Below the pieces are notes generated by a model. The model had not been told where the DNA came from, made no database searches, and worked only from the letters and a program-made list of their open reading frames with translations. Below are positions 26,404 to 35,773 of a stretch of DNA of 64,000 nt, in pieces (position 1 is the stretch's first letter; each line of letters begins with the position of its first letter). A program made the translations under genes and the position numbers. The stretch is from Lewinellaceae bacterium (GTDB lineage Bacteria; Bacteroidota; Bacteroidia; Chitinophagales; Saprospiraceae), in assembly GCA_020636135.1 (NCBI GenBank), contig JACJYK010000004.1:1-64000 (forward strand). The letters are read 5' to 3'.

Positions 26404-27756
26404 TCATTTCCATTCACTGGCCCGGATCTCCCGCTCCCACTTTTTTTCGCCGGCGGCATTGAAAACAGCTATGGTCATCACCCGCTCTTTTTCCGGGCCC
26501 GAAAAATGTATGCGGGCAAAATTATGCTCCATCACGACGGTCCCGGGCACGAGCCAGGCATTGTTTTCCTTGTCTCCGCTCGTATTAACCCCTGAGGTAA
26601 AGGGCGAGCAGGTCAGGTCATACAAGACATAACCATTTTTACCGGAATATTTACTTAGCTCGGTATAATGCCGGTCTCCGGTTAGGAATACCACGCCGGG
26701 AATGTGTTCCTTTTCCAGCTGTTCGATCAGGTAGGCCTGTTCTTCCGGATAGATGCTGTAATTTTCTGCCACAGCTGCCGTACTCAGCACCATATTGCCT
26801 GTTGCCACGATTTTAAAGGTCGCTTCACTGGTCGACAGTGCGTCTAACAACCATTCCAGTTGCTTCTTTCCCAGCATGGTCCGGTCACCGTATTTGCGTT
26901 TATCCGGAGAGCGGAACCAGCGATCATCCAGCAGGAAAAAATCTACATCGTGAAACTGAAACATGGTGGTAATGCCGCCTTCCAGTCCGGGTATTCCGTA
27001 TGTCGGGTTGCCCCAGAAAGCCTGAAATACCTGATGAGCACGCTCTTTGTGTACCCAGCTCCGGTCCGAGTCGTTCGGGCCGTAATCGTGGTCGTCCCAA
27101 ATGGCATAATGATGGGTGGAAGCCAGTAAGGGCTGAAGTTCAGGGATGGATCTCGTGTGGGTATACCGGTGCCAGTATCCGGTAGCCGTAAACCAGTCGG
27201 CTTCCCGCAGATATGTATTGTCCCCCAACCACAGCATCATGTCCGGATGTTGCTGATAAATGGCCTGAAAGATCTCATAATGGCTTCCATAAGGGGTGCC
27301 CGGCCGGTCAAATTCCGGCTCGTTGATGTAGGCACAGCTACCGGTGACCATGGTAAAATCCGGCGGGTCATGCCGCCATTTCCAGATGGGCTGGGACTGA
27401 AATTCGGTAGGATAATTCAGGGTTACCGGCTCTCCATTAATGTACAACTGGTACTGATAATGCTTTCCAGGCATGACCTGATCGGCAATCAGTTTGACGG
27501 TGTTGGCTTCCTCTTCATCCGTTAGATTTACCCGGGTCATCAAGGTATCCGGATGTTCGATGTCCTTTTCCCAGTAGGTCACAAATACTTCGGCAGGTTC
27601 TGTGGTTTGTACCCATAAGAGAACTTCCCGCATCTCCGAGTAACCCAGCATCGGGCCGGATTGCAGCAGGGATGATTGTGCATTGGAAATGAATACCGGT
27701 CCCAAGCAGAAAAGAAGCACGAACGCGGGTTTAGGCAGCTTTGATTTGCGTTGCAT
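26404..27756 (-). CDS. PhoD-like alkaline phosphatase / metallophosphatase
   Basis: A 450-residue secreted phosphatase (signal peptide ends VFISNAQ). An N-terminal fibronectin-like domain (about 30-130) precedes the PhoD metallophosphatase domain. Motifs run in order VTGSCAY (metal Cys), DMMLWLGDNTYL (the usual GD box), AIWDDHDYGPNDSDR (the xDDHDYG signature) and FLTGDRHYTELS near the C-terminus. It should release phosphate from extracellular phosphodiesters or monoesters, using iron and calcium in characterised members. No partner gene is adjacent. Confidence 0.9.
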   Translation of the reverse strand: MQRKSKLPKPAFVLLFCLGPVFISNAQSSLLQSGPMLGYSEMREVLLWVQTTEPAEVFVTYWEKDIEHPDTLMTRVNLTDEEEANTVKLIADQVMPGKHYQYQLYINGEPVTLNYPTEFQSQPIWKWRHDPPDFTMVTGSCAYINEPEFDRPGTPYGSHYEIFQAIYQQHPDMMLWLGDNTYLREADWFTATGYWHRYTHTRSIPELQPLLASTHHYAIWDDHDYGPNDSDRSWVHKERAHQVFQAFWGNPTYGIPGLEGGITTMFQFHDVDFFLLDDRWFRSPDKRKYGDRTMLGKKQLEWLLDALSTSEATFKIVATGNMVLSTAAVAENYSIYPEEQAYLIEQLEKEHIPGVVFLTGDRHYTELSKYSGKNGYVLYDLTCSPFTSGVNTSGDKENNAWLVPGTVVMEHNFARIHFSGPEKERVMTIAVFNAAGEKKWEREIRASEWK

Positions 27757-27814
27757 AATGAAGCCAATTGGTGATCTGCAAAATTACGCAATATCAGATC
27801 CTGAACCTACTGAC

Positions 27815-27856
27815 ATTCAACACTCAACCTTCAACGTTCAACACTCAGCCTTCACC
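27815..27856. repeat. Intergenic heptamer array 2 (TTCAAC-type units)
   Basis: Six consecutive seven-base units: ATTCAAC, ACTCAAC, CTTCAAC, GTTCAAC, ACTCAGC, CTTCACC. It ends 3 bases beyond the stop of the leftward VOC gene. The period is exact although units vary at position 1 and a few others. Confidence 0.7.
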
Positions 27857-27859
27857 ATT

Positions 27860-28921
27860 TCATTTATCCTTCACCCTTTTCCACGCCATCGTATTGATCA
27901 TCCAGTTGGGCAACGATTTCCTGGGATCCCGGCCTTTGAGATTCATGTACCAGCCCCATTTTTCCATGATAGGCAACTTGTGGGTTTCTACAAATTCGAT
28001 CAGTGTACCGTCCGGGTCCTCAATGTAGGCAAAATGGCCTGCCGCAACGCCCATGTCAAAACTATCGGCGCTATTGACGGTAAACGGATAGCCTTTGGCA
28101 ACACAGTCCTTTTCCAGGTGCTCCATACCCAGGATGTCAAAGCACAAGTGAATGTAGCCCAGTTCGCCCCAGATACGACCTTCAAAAATTTTCTTGGGCT
28201 TCCGGTCCAGAGGCTGGATCAGTTCAATCTGTGTGGGGCCCAGCAAACGGGCAAACGGTCCGGTCCGTATCGCCGAATGGTACAGCAGTACCCTGCGGTA
28301 ACGTTGGTCACCACCCGGGAGATGGGCAAAGTCTTCAAACACTCCGGTTTTGTCGTAGACAACCTGGTCGTATTCCAGGATACCGGTATAGACCTCCAGC
28401 GCCTTGTCGATATCCGACACGCCGATGACGGCTCCTACCACGCCTCCCGTCAGTGATTTTTGAGCTTTGTAGTGATAATCTTCGTGGACAACCTCAAAGA
28501 TGTTTCCGTAAGGATCTTTCACGTAGTAATGTTTCAAATCCTGAGGGTCCGAATACAGGGTGCCCAGAATATCAAGACCACGCCGGTGATGTTCGGCAAA
28601 GGCTGCCGGCACATTGCGGCACTTCAGCTTACAGATGAATATTCCACTGTCACCCAACTGAACATCAAAATGTGGCGGACGGGACTCAAACCCCGTGTGC
28701 TGCCAGATCTCAAAACCTCCGCCACCTTCCATATTCACGGCTAAAGCAGCATAGCGCTCACAGGTTTTGCCATCGGTATGGGGCAACATCAGCGTCGCCA
28801 CCGCGGTATCCTCAAAGACATTGATATCCATACCAAATTGCTCCCGGTACCATTTCCAGGCTTCTTTGGCATTGCGAACACCGACGCCGATCTGCTGTAT
28901 CCCTACAATGTGTTTTGACAT
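27860..28921 (-). CDS. VOC-superfamily (glyoxalase/dioxygenase) two-domain protein
   Basis: A 353-residue protein with two vicinal-oxygen-chelate domains. The first (about 5-145) starts IVGIQQIGVGVRNAKEAWKW and ends YVKDPYGNIFEVVHEDY. The second (about 160-315) starts VVGAVIGVSDIDKALEVYTG and ends YIEDPDGTLIEFVETHK. The E in each final strand and acidic/His residues in the first strands are potential metal ligands. A C-terminal tail (GRDPRKSLPNWMINTMAWKR) is distinctive. It may be a dioxygenase, lyase or epimerase; no pathway context is visible. Confidence 0.82.
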   Translation of the reverse strand: MSKHIVGIQQIGVGVRNAKEAWKWYREQFGMDINVFEDTAVATLMLPHTDGKTCERYAALAVNMEGGGGFEIWQHTGFESRPPHFDVQLGDSGIFICKLKCRNVPAAFAEHHRRGLDILGTLYSDPQDLKHYYVKDPYGNIFEVVHEDYHYKAQKSLTGGVVGAVIGVSDIDKALEVYTGILEYDQVVYDKTGVFEDFAHLPGGDQRYRRVLLYHSAIRTGPFARLLGPTQIELIQPLDRKPKKIFEGRIWGELGYIHLCFDILGMEHLEKDCVAKGYPFTVNSADSFDMGVAAGHFAYIEDPDGTLIEFVETHKLPIMEKWGWYMNLKGRDPRKSLPNWMINTMAWKRVKDK

Positions 28922-29023
28922 GATTTGTTAGCTGATTTAAGATTCATCCCGGGCTCGCTGCAATGATAACAAAAATTAAAATTTTTCAATAAGGCCCGCA
29001 GGCCCCAGAAAAAGACCAAAACT

Positions 29024-30067
29024 TCAGGGTGCAGCGAAGGTAACCCGGCCATCTTCCCGGATTGCCCAGGTCCGATTCCGTTCACCGTGCAGTGTAAGCA
29101 GGTAGTCTGAATCCGCGGTGAGAAAGGAACAAGCATAGTGCATGCCATTCACCAGATATTGATTCTCTAATTGATCCGGGAAAACACCATGTTCTGCACG
29201 ATATTCCCGCAGTTGGTGATAAAGGAAATAAAGGTGCTGGATCACAGCATCATCTTCCGGAATCCGGGCCCTGTCCGGTCCCCGGTCGAACAGCAGATAG
29301 CCCCATTTTTCAGGATAATGCATATTGACAATCCCCTGAGGGGCCCAAACCCAGTTGTGCTCCGGCATTGGTTTGCCCTCAGGAGTTCTGAGTTTGACAT
29401 ATTGGCCATCAACAACCTGGGTTTCATGATGCACCCGTGAAAAATTGATCTTCCAGACAGCTCCTGGATCCGGATGTCTGCCTTTGCGGGTGAGACCGTC
29501 CAGTGGCAATGCCATCTCCACCGACCAGCAGCTGTCCCGGTCTGAAGGATTATTCAGGCTCCCGTAGACTTTTACGGCAGAACGCATCTGTTTAAAATCC
29601 CAGTCGGTGATCACCGGCCCACCGTCCCGGTACGGAGCCGATAAAAACAGATCGAAAATGGTATTGAAGGCGTTGAACTCGATCTCAAAATAGTTGTGAC
29701 TATCCCGGTCCGGGTCGATGAACACTTCAAAATCATTGTCCCGGTAGATGATATCATCGTGGTTTTTAAGCGTGGCCCATATATTAGTCTCATCAAGCCG
29801 GGCCAGAATATAGAGTTGGGTCGAATCCCAGACCATTTTGACACGGGTATTCTGGTAGGGTAAGGGCCGACTATCACCTTCGATGTCTACAAATAGTTCA
29901 GACCAGGCCACCCCTTGCCAGGCCAGGTCATCGCCCTGACCGTCGATCGTGACCGGAAGACCGGTAAACTCACATCGATAGTGCCGCGGAGTCTCATAAT
30001 GGTACCCCTGGGCAGCCACAGGAAAATACATCGTCAGCCAGACGATGATCGTTATTGTCCGCCTCAT
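29024..30067 (-). CDS. Carbohydrate-binding family 9-like secreted protein
   Basis: A 347-residue protein. The start at 30067 overlaps the preceding SDR stop (ATGA) and gives a Sec signal peptide (ends FPVAAQG). The mature part carries a CBM9-like beta-sandwich: FTGLPVTIDGQGDDLAWQG, LYILARLDETNIWATLKNHD, NDFEVFIDPDRDSHNYFE, and WSVEMALPLDGLTRKG with KINFSRVHHETQ. These are the strands typical of sugar- or haem-binding CBM9/DOMON-like proteins. A helical C-terminal region of about 90 residues follows. It is translationally coupled to an SDR oxidoreductase, an unexpected partner. Confidence 0.8.
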   Translation of the reverse strand: MRRTITIIVWLTMYFPVAAQGYHYETPRHYRCEFTGLPVTIDGQGDDLAWQGVAWSELFVDIEGDSRPLPYQNTRVKMVWDSTQLYILARLDETNIWATLKNHDDIIYRDNDFEVFIDPDRDSHNYFEIEFNAFNTIFDLFLSAPYRDGGPVITDWDFKQMRSAVKVYGSLNNPSDRDSCWSVEMALPLDGLTRKGRHPDPGAVWKINFSRVHHETQVVDGQYVKLRTPEGKPMPEHNWVWAPQGIVNMHYPEKWGYLLFDRGPDRARIPEDDAVIQHLYFLYHQLREYRAEHGVFPDQLENQYLVNGMHYACSFLTADSDYLLTLHGERNRTWAIREDGRVTFAAP

Positions 30068-30855
30068 TGAATCCTGGGAATTAGCCGGTAATACAATGCA
30101 GGCAGCCATTTGCGGATGTAATACATCAGCAATTCTTTGCGGCCGACCAATATGTCTTTTTTATTTTTCTTGATGGCTGTCAGGATTTTAGACGCACAAA
30201 GGGCTACCGGCATCCCTTCGGCCTGACCCTTATCCATGGTACCATGCTCGGTTCCATCCTCGGTAAGTGCATGCAAGGAAATATCGGTCTGGATACGCCC
30301 CGGGGACACGATGGTTACTTTTACCGGTGTAGCTGCCAATTCAGCACGGAGCGCTTCAAAAAATCCTTGCAAAGCATGCTTGGAGGCACAATAGGCGGTG
30401 CGTCTTGGAACGCCAAATTTACCCGACAGGCTGCTGATGGCAACCAGGTGGCCTTCCCCATGCTCCAGCATATCTGGCAATAATGCTTTGGTTAGCACGA
30501 CCGGACTGAAAAAATTCAATTCCATAAAAGTGCGGTCTATCGACACCGGAGTTTCAATGGCCAGCGACCGCTGGCTGCGTCCGGCATTCAGGACCAGCAC
30601 ATCCACCCTTATCATCCTTTCCTTCACCTGTCGCACCGCATCCTCCATCGCGTCCAGATCCATGACATCCATTGGAACAACAAGAACATCAACTCCGGCC
30701 TCGCGGCATTTCCCGGCTACCAATTCCAGCTTGCCTGCATTGCGGGCAGAAAGCACCAGCCTGGATCCTTCCTGTGCAAAGGCATAAGCAAGTGCTTCCC
30801 CGATACCTGAAGAAGCACCGGTGATCCACACGACTTTATTTTTCAATTGTTGCAT
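30064..30855 (-). CDS. Short-chain dehydrogenase/reductase (SDR)
   Basis: A 263-residue classical SDR. The start at 30855 (MQQLKNKVVWITGASSGIGE) removes six unlikely residues. The NAD(P)-binding motif is TGASSGIG, the structural motif is NAGRS, and the catalytic set is Ser in AISSLSGKFG plus YCASK (YxxxK). The Arg in SARN after strand 2 suggests NADP(H) preference. The C-terminus has a hydrophobic, membrane-leaning tail (LLMYYIRKWLPALYYRLI), like DHRS7-type or ketosphinganine-reductase-like enzymes. It precedes the CBM9-like gene with a 4-base overlap. Confidence 0.92.
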   Translation of the reverse strand: MQQLKNKVVWITGASSGIGEALAYAFAQEGSRLVLSARNAGKLELVAGKCREAGVDVLVVPMDVMDLDAMEDAVRQVKERMIRVDVLVLNAGRSQRSLAIETPVSIDRTFMELNFFSPVVLTKALLPDMLEHGEGHLVAISSLSGKFGVPRRTAYCASKHALQGFFEALRAELAATPVKVTIVSPGRIQTDISLHALTEDGTEHGTMDKGQAEGMPVALCASKILTAIKKNKKDILVGRKELLMYYIRKWLPALYYRLIPRIQ

Positions 30856-30987
30856 AGGAACGAAAATAGGCAATTGAAAGCGATCCGTCTGTCCCTTGGT
30901 CCAACCAACTTAACATTGAAAAATCACGGGCAGACTGTGGTCTTTAAACCCGGGGCACTAACTTTAAGGATACCTTACAACTGAAAC

Positions 30988-32913
30988 GTGCAACCGAAAC
31001 GTCTTTGTCTTCCTGTATTTGGATTCACCTTCCTGTTATTCCTGAGTTGTCATTCGACCCAACAAGTGGATCAGTCAGATGACAAAAGCCCGCTGGTTCA
31101 GCATCTGGAAGCGATCTTTTACCACCCGGGATTTGCACCCGTACCCGACCAGGCATTTCCGGCAAATGACTATGGGGCACAACCGGATTCACTGGTGGAT
31201 AATACCCAGGCCATACAGGACGCCATCGATGCCGCAGCAGCAGCCGGAGGAGGACAGGTGATTTTAAAGCCCGGATTATACCGGTCCGGGGCTCTTTTCC
31301 TGAAATCCAATGTGGAGTTGCATCTGGATTCACTGGTTACCATTCAAGCCATTCAGGATGACAAGCTCTATCCGGACATCCGGACCCGCATTGCCGGCAT
31401 TGAAATGCTCTGGCCGGCTGCACTCATCAACATCTACGAACAACACGATGTACGGATCACCGGAAAAGGGACTATCGATGGCAACGGGAAATACTGGTGG
31501 GATAAATTTTGGGGAGATCCTCCCCGCACTGGTGGCATGTGGACCGAATATACCCGACGTAACATCCGCTGGGCGGTCGATTACGATTGCAAACGGGTCC
31601 GCCCGGTGGCCGTATATGGTTCACAAAATGTCCTCTTGCAGGATTTCAATGTGCTCCGTGCCGGCTTCTGGACGGTCTCATTGACCTATAGCTCCCGGAT
31701 TCATGTCAATGGTCTGGTTATCCGGAACAACATCGGCGGCTATGGACCCAGTTCGGATGGCATCAATTCAGATTCTTCCAACGATATCCTGGTTGAAAAC
31801 TGTGACATCGACTGTAACGACGACAATCTCTGCATCAAGGCCGGACGCGATGCGGATGGATTGCGGGTTAACCGCCCCAGCGAGAACATCGTTTACCGCA
31901 ATTGCATCACCCGGGCGGGCCACGGGCTTTTCACCATCGGGAGCGAGACTTCCGGAGGGATGAGGAATATTGAAGTGTACGGTCTGAAAGCTGAAGGAAC
32001 CAATACCGGTATCCGCTTTAAGTCAGCACAGGTCCGCGGAGGAGTCATTGATAACATCTGGTTTCATGACATCACCATGGACCACGTCAACAGTCCTTTC
32101 CATTTCGAGCTAAACTGGTATCCGGAATACAGTTACCCCCAAATACCTGCGGAAATACCCGAAACGGAATGGCCAGCCCACTGGAAAGTGATGACCAGAC
32201 CGGTGGAACCAAAAGTACGCGGCATCCCGGAGTTTCGAAATATCCGGATTACGAATGTGACGGTGACCGGCGCCCAACAGGCATTCTACGCCAATGGCTA
32301 TGCGGAAAAACCAATCCACGATCTAGCCTGGGAAAATGTGTCCATTGAAGCAGAGGAATGTGGTGAAATCCACCATGCCCGCGACTGGTCCATGGATAAT
32401 GTTCGCTTACGCATTCATACCAATGACACCCTGATCCTTGAAGATACCAGGGGTATTGTAATGCCGGAAATTACGGTCGATGTTCCTCAAATCCGGCCAC
32501 CCATGGACACGGCAGTTGACCTGGACACCCGGATGTTCCGGTACCGCAAGCAGCATCCCGGGTCGTCCATCTTTCCCCTTGATCCGGTATCAATGGAGAT
32601 CATTGGCCCAGGTGATACCATGAATTCTGCAGTCCACCAGGAAGTCTATGTATTCCCGGAGGGCAATGCATCCCTGAAATGCTATGAGCCACTTGGTGAC
32701 GGATTTTATTACTCACCCCTGTCGATCATCTGGCTGCAATCGACTCGTCAATTGCAGATCCAAAGTGAAGTAAGACACAACTGGACCATTCATCTGGCCT
32801 GGGAAAGCGCGCCCGGACAAGTGTATGGAGCCACCCAATGGAACTACGATCAGGACCATCAGCATATAATTGCTGAAGTGACCAGCGCTCCCTTTACCAT
32901 AACCATTCAATAA
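30988..32913 (+). CDS. GH28 polygalacturonase-like glycoside hydrolase, lipoprotein
   Basis: A 641-residue protein from a GTG start, with a lipoprotein signal (FLLFLSC). The pectate-lyase-like right-handed helix begins NDYGAQPDSLVDNTQAIQDA. GH28 hallmarks follow: the NSD box in SDGINSDSSND, the DD pair in CDIDCNDDNLCIKAGRDADG, GHG in RAGHGLFTIGSE, and the RIK-equivalent IRFKSA. These are the catalytic and substrate-binding residues of polygalacturonases and rhamnogalacturonases. It is likely surface or periplasmic. Adjacent rhamnose mutarotase suggests a rhamnose-containing pectin such as rhamnogalacturonan. Confidence 0.93.
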   Translation: MQPKRLCLPVFGFTFLLFLSCHSTQQVDQSDDKSPLVQHLEAIFYHPGFAPVPDQAFPANDYGAQPDSLVDNTQAIQDAIDAAAAAGGGQVILKPGLYRSGALFLKSNVELHLDSLVTIQAIQDDKLYPDIRTRIAGIEMLWPAALINIYEQHDVRITGKGTIDGNGKYWWDKFWGDPPRTGGMWTEYTRRNIRWAVDYDCKRVRPVAVYGSQNVLLQDFNVLRAGFWTVSLTYSSRIHVNGLVIRNNIGGYGPSSDGINSDSSNDILVENCDIDCNDDNLCIKAGRDADGLRVNRPSENIVYRNCITRAGHGLFTIGSETSGGMRNIEVYGLKAEGTNTGIRFKSAQVRGGVIDNIWFHDITMDHVNSPFHFELNWYPEYSYPQIPAEIPETEWPAHWKVMTRPVEPKVRGIPEFRNIRITNVTVTGAQQAFYANGYAEKPIHDLAWENVSIEAEECGEIHHARDWSMDNVRLRIHTNDTLILEDTRGIVMPEITVDVPQIRPPMDTAVDLDTRMFRYRKQHPGSSIFPLDPVSMEIIGPGDTMNSAVHQEVYVFPEGNASLKCYEPLGDGFYYSPLSIIWLQSTRQLQIQSEVRHNWTIHLAWESAPGQVYGATQWNYDQDHQHIIAEVTSAPFTITIQ

Positions 32914-33228
32914 ATGAAACGAGTTGCTTTCAAAATGCAATTATTACCCGGCTGTCAGGAAGAATATCAAAGGCGTCATAACGCCATCTGGCCGGAATTG
33001 ACAAAACTCTTGAGGGAGGCAGGCATCCGGGAATATTCCATTTTTCTTGACCCGGACACCGACACCTTGTTTGCTTTCCAGAAAGTGAAGGAAGATACCG
33101 GTTCACAAGACCTGGGAACCCATGAAATCATCCGTCGTTGGTGGAAATACATGGCAGATATCATGGTTACACATCCGGATCATTCACCAGTAAGTAAGCC
33201 CCTTACTGAAGTCTTTTACGTGGAATAA
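32914..33228 (+). CDS. rhaM: L-rhamnose mutarotase
   Basis: A 104-residue protein matching RhaM throughout. EYQRRHNAIWPEL carries His 22, the catalytic histidine position of the E. coli enzyme. YSIFLD, RRWWKYMADIM and the ending SPVSKPLTEVFYVE are the other conserved blocks. It interconverts alpha and beta anomers of L-rhamnose so that the isomerase can use it. It starts directly after the GH28 stop codon with no spacer, so the two are coupled. The rest of the rhamnose pathway is not in this window. Confidence 0.95.
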   Translation: MKRVAFKMQLLPGCQEEYQRRHNAIWPELTKLLREAGIREYSIFLDPDTDTLFAFQKVKEDTGSQDLGTHEIIRRWWKYMADIMVTHPDHSPVSKPLTEVFYVE

Positions 33229-33240
33229 CACCTGAAAAAA

Positions 33241-35700
33241 ATGATGATTAGTTCACCTGCAAATTTCCTGATAAGGCTATTGAGCCTGATAACATGCTTG
33301 TTCCTGTCATCGATGCAACCCCTGGAAGCACAAATTCTGAAGCAACCCATACCGGATCACCTGGTCGTGCTCACCTTTGACGATGCCGCTGTCACGCACG
33401 CAACATATGTAGCACCTTTACTCAAAAAATATGGTTTCGGAGCCACCTTCTTTGTTTGTGAATTCCCTCCGGACTTTGCAGACAGCACCAAATACATGTC
33501 CTGGCTGCAGATCCGGCAACTGCAGCAGATGGGTTTTGAAATCGGTAACCACACCGGCAGCCATACCCATCTGAATACCATCGACAGCACCCACATCGTC
33601 CGCGAACTGGAAGTCATCGAAGATCGATGCAGCCACTATGGCATTTCCAAACCGGCAACCTTTGCTTATCCGGCTTACGATACCGACCCATTGGCGTTGC
33701 CCATCCTGGAGCGCAAAGGATACCGGTTTGCCCGCGTGGGCGGGAGCCGGCCTTACGATCCTCTCACGGATCATCCCTACCTGATCCCCAGTTACAGCAC
33801 CTCGGGAACAGACACCACTCAGACCATGCAGGCCTTGCGAATGGCTAAGGATGGCAAAATCGTAGTTCTGACCGTCCATGGTGTTCCCGACTATGCCCAC
33901 GACTGGGTTACCACCCCACCGGCAATATTTGAAACCTATCTGAAATACCTGTCGGAGAATCATTACCAGGTCGTCGGTTTGCAGGCTTTGTCTGACTTCA
34001 TTGACCCGGAGGTGGCCATGATGAAGATCAACCCGGTTTGGACCCTTGGTAGTCAGGGTACTCCTGTCCTGGCTCCTTCCCCTACTACACACCTGGATGT
34101 AGATTTCTCTCAACCTTCAGGGCCGGTAAAGCCCATCTATGCCTGGTTTGGCTACGATGAGCCGAACTATACCTATATGAAAGACGGGAGAAAATTATTG
34201 ACTGAGTTAGCTGCCTTGAGCCCGGTTCCCGTTTATGTTCGCACCCACAACCTGCTTACATCGGGTGATGGCATTCCCTCCCTTAAATGGGGTTCCACCA
34301 ATGCTTACACGGAGGATGCAGATGGAAATCCCGTGTACAACTGGAAGGTGACCGACTCTATTTTTGATACCTATGTGCAGCGGGGAATGAAGCCGCTGGT
34401 CGAAATAGGATTTATGCCGGAAGCCCTATCCAGCAATCCAATACCGTATCGACACGACTGGCAACCGGGAAATCAATATGCCAACATTTTTACCGGCTGG
34501 GCTTATCCGCCGAAAGATTATCAAAAATGGGGCGAACTCATCCACCAATGGGTATTGCATTGTGTTGAAAGATACGGACAGGCCGAAGTGGAATCCTGGC
34601 TCTGGGAGGTATGGAATGAGCCCAACATTGGCTATTGGCAAGGCACTGCCGATGAATATCAAAAATTATATGATTTTTCCGCTGAGGCAGTCAAAAGAGC
34701 GTTACCAGGTGCTCGCATCGGTGGCCCTCATAGCACGGGACCGGGCTGGGATAAAGCAGCAGCCTTCCTCGACAGTTTCCTCTATCATGTTGAACATGGA
34801 ACCAATTACGCGACCGGCCAGAAAGGCAGCCCGCTGGATTTCATTGCCTTCCATGCCAAAGGAGCACCACAATATGTAGACGGGCATGTGCGGATGAACA
34901 TGGGAGCTCAATTGAACGATATTGCTCGTGGTTTTGAGATCGTGGCTTCCCATTCCCGCCTGAAACATCTGCCGATCATCATCGGTGAGTCGGATCCGGA
35001 GGGATGTGCGGCCTGTTCTATGGATATCTATCCGCACAATGGTTATCGCAATGGAACCATGTATTCCAGCTACACGGCTGCTGCATTTCCCCGCAAAATG
35101 GAACTTGCCGATCACTATGGCATCAACTTGCTGGGTGCAGTCACCTGGGCTTTTGAGTTCGAAGATCAGCCCTGGTTTCATGGATTCCGGGATCTGGCGA
35201 CCAACGGTGTCGACAAGCCGGTCCTGAATGTGTTTCGGATGATGGGACAATTATCCGGTTCCCGGGTGAAGGTCACCGGAAATCTGGCCTATGATGCCAT
35301 GACTATCCGGGATTCCAGTGTCCGGGGACCTGCGCCAGACATCTCGGCCCTGGCAACCGTGGATGATCACCAGGCAGCCGTTATGCTGTGGAATTATCAC
35401 GATGATGACCTGCCTGCACCGGATGCGACCATCAAATTGACCCTGACCGGTTTGCCTTCCGGAAGGTTGTTCATGGAGCACTTCCGGATTGACCGGGATC
35501 ACAGCAACGCCTACACGTACTGGCAAAAGCTGGGCTCGCCCCAATACCCTAACGCAAAACAATATGCCGAACTGGAAGAATCAGGGCAGTTGGAGTTACT
35601 GGAATCTCCCGAATGGATCAATACCAGCGATGGCCGGATTATCCTCACCATAATCTTACCCAGACAGGGGGTCTCCCTGCTTAAGTTCACCAGGGATTAA
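33241..35700 (+). CDS. Fusion of polysaccharide deacetylase (CE4) and GH39-like glycosidase
   Basis: An 819-residue secreted protein (signal peptide ends MQPLEA). Residues about 38-265 form a NodB/CE4 deacetylase: LTFDDAAVTHA with D47-D48, then the metal-binding pair H104 and H108 in GNHTGSHTH. Residues about 290-700 form a GH39-like barrel: the acid/base is E460 in EVWNEPNIGYW and the likely nucleophile is E583 in IIIGESDPEG. A short beta domain ends the protein. It could deacetylate and cleave acetylated xylan-like or pectin side chains in one polypeptide. It lies 12 bases after rhaM, so GH28, RhaM and this fusion are probably one operon. Confidence 0.88.
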   Translation: MMISSPANFLIRLLSLITCLFLSSMQPLEAQILKQPIPDHLVVLTFDDAAVTHATYVAPLLKKYGFGATFFVCEFPPDFADSTKYMSWLQIRQLQQMGFEIGNHTGSHTHLNTIDSTHIVRELEVIEDRCSHYGISKPATFAYPAYDTDPLALPILERKGYRFARVGGSRPYDPLTDHPYLIPSYSTSGTDTTQTMQALRMAKDGKIVVLTVHGVPDYAHDWVTTPPAIFETYLKYLSENHYQVVGLQALSDFIDPEVAMMKINPVWTLGSQGTPVLAPSPTTHLDVDFSQPSGPVKPIYAWFGYDEPNYTYMKDGRKLLTELAALSPVPVYVRTHNLLTSGDGIPSLKWGSTNAYTEDADGNPVYNWKVTDSIFDTYVQRGMKPLVEIGFMPEALSSNPIPYRHDWQPGNQYANIFTGWAYPPKDYQKWGELIHQWVLHCVERYGQAEVESWLWEVWNEPNIGYWQGTADEYQKLYDFSAEAVKRALPGARIGGPHSTGPGWDKAAAFLDSFLYHVEHGTNYATGQKGSPLDFIAFHAKGAPQYVDGHVRMNMGAQLNDIARGFEIVASHSRLKHLPIIIGESDPEGCAACSMDIYPHNGYRNGTMYSSYTAAAFPRKMELADHYGINLLGAVTWAFEFEDQPWFHGFRDLATNGVDKPVLNVFRMMGQLSGSRVKVTGNLAYDAMTIRDSSVRGPAPDISALATVDDHQAAVMLWNYHDDDLPAPDATIKLTLTGLPSGRLFMEHFRIDRDHSNAYTYWQKLGSPQYPNAKQYAELEESGQLELLESPEWINTSDGRIILTIILPRQGVSLLKFTRD

Positions 35701-35736
35701 ATGTCTTCACTTTCTGAAATATGGCTTTTATCATAC

Positions 35737-35771
35737 ATTCAGCATTAAGCCTTCAACATTCAACATTCGTT
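35737..35771. repeat. Intergenic heptamer array 3 (TTCAAC-type units)
   Basis: Five seven-base units: ATTCAGC, ATTAAGC, CTTCAAC, ATTCAAC, ATTCGTT. They start 36 bases after the stop of the CE4-GH39 gene. The units resemble those of array 2 at 27815-27856. Confidence 0.6.
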
Positions 35772-35773
35772 AA

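Noticed and set aside
33418..34113. Leftward 231-codon open frame inside the CE4-GH39 gene
   Set aside because: Antisense shadow without domains; the rightward frame carries both catalytic domains.
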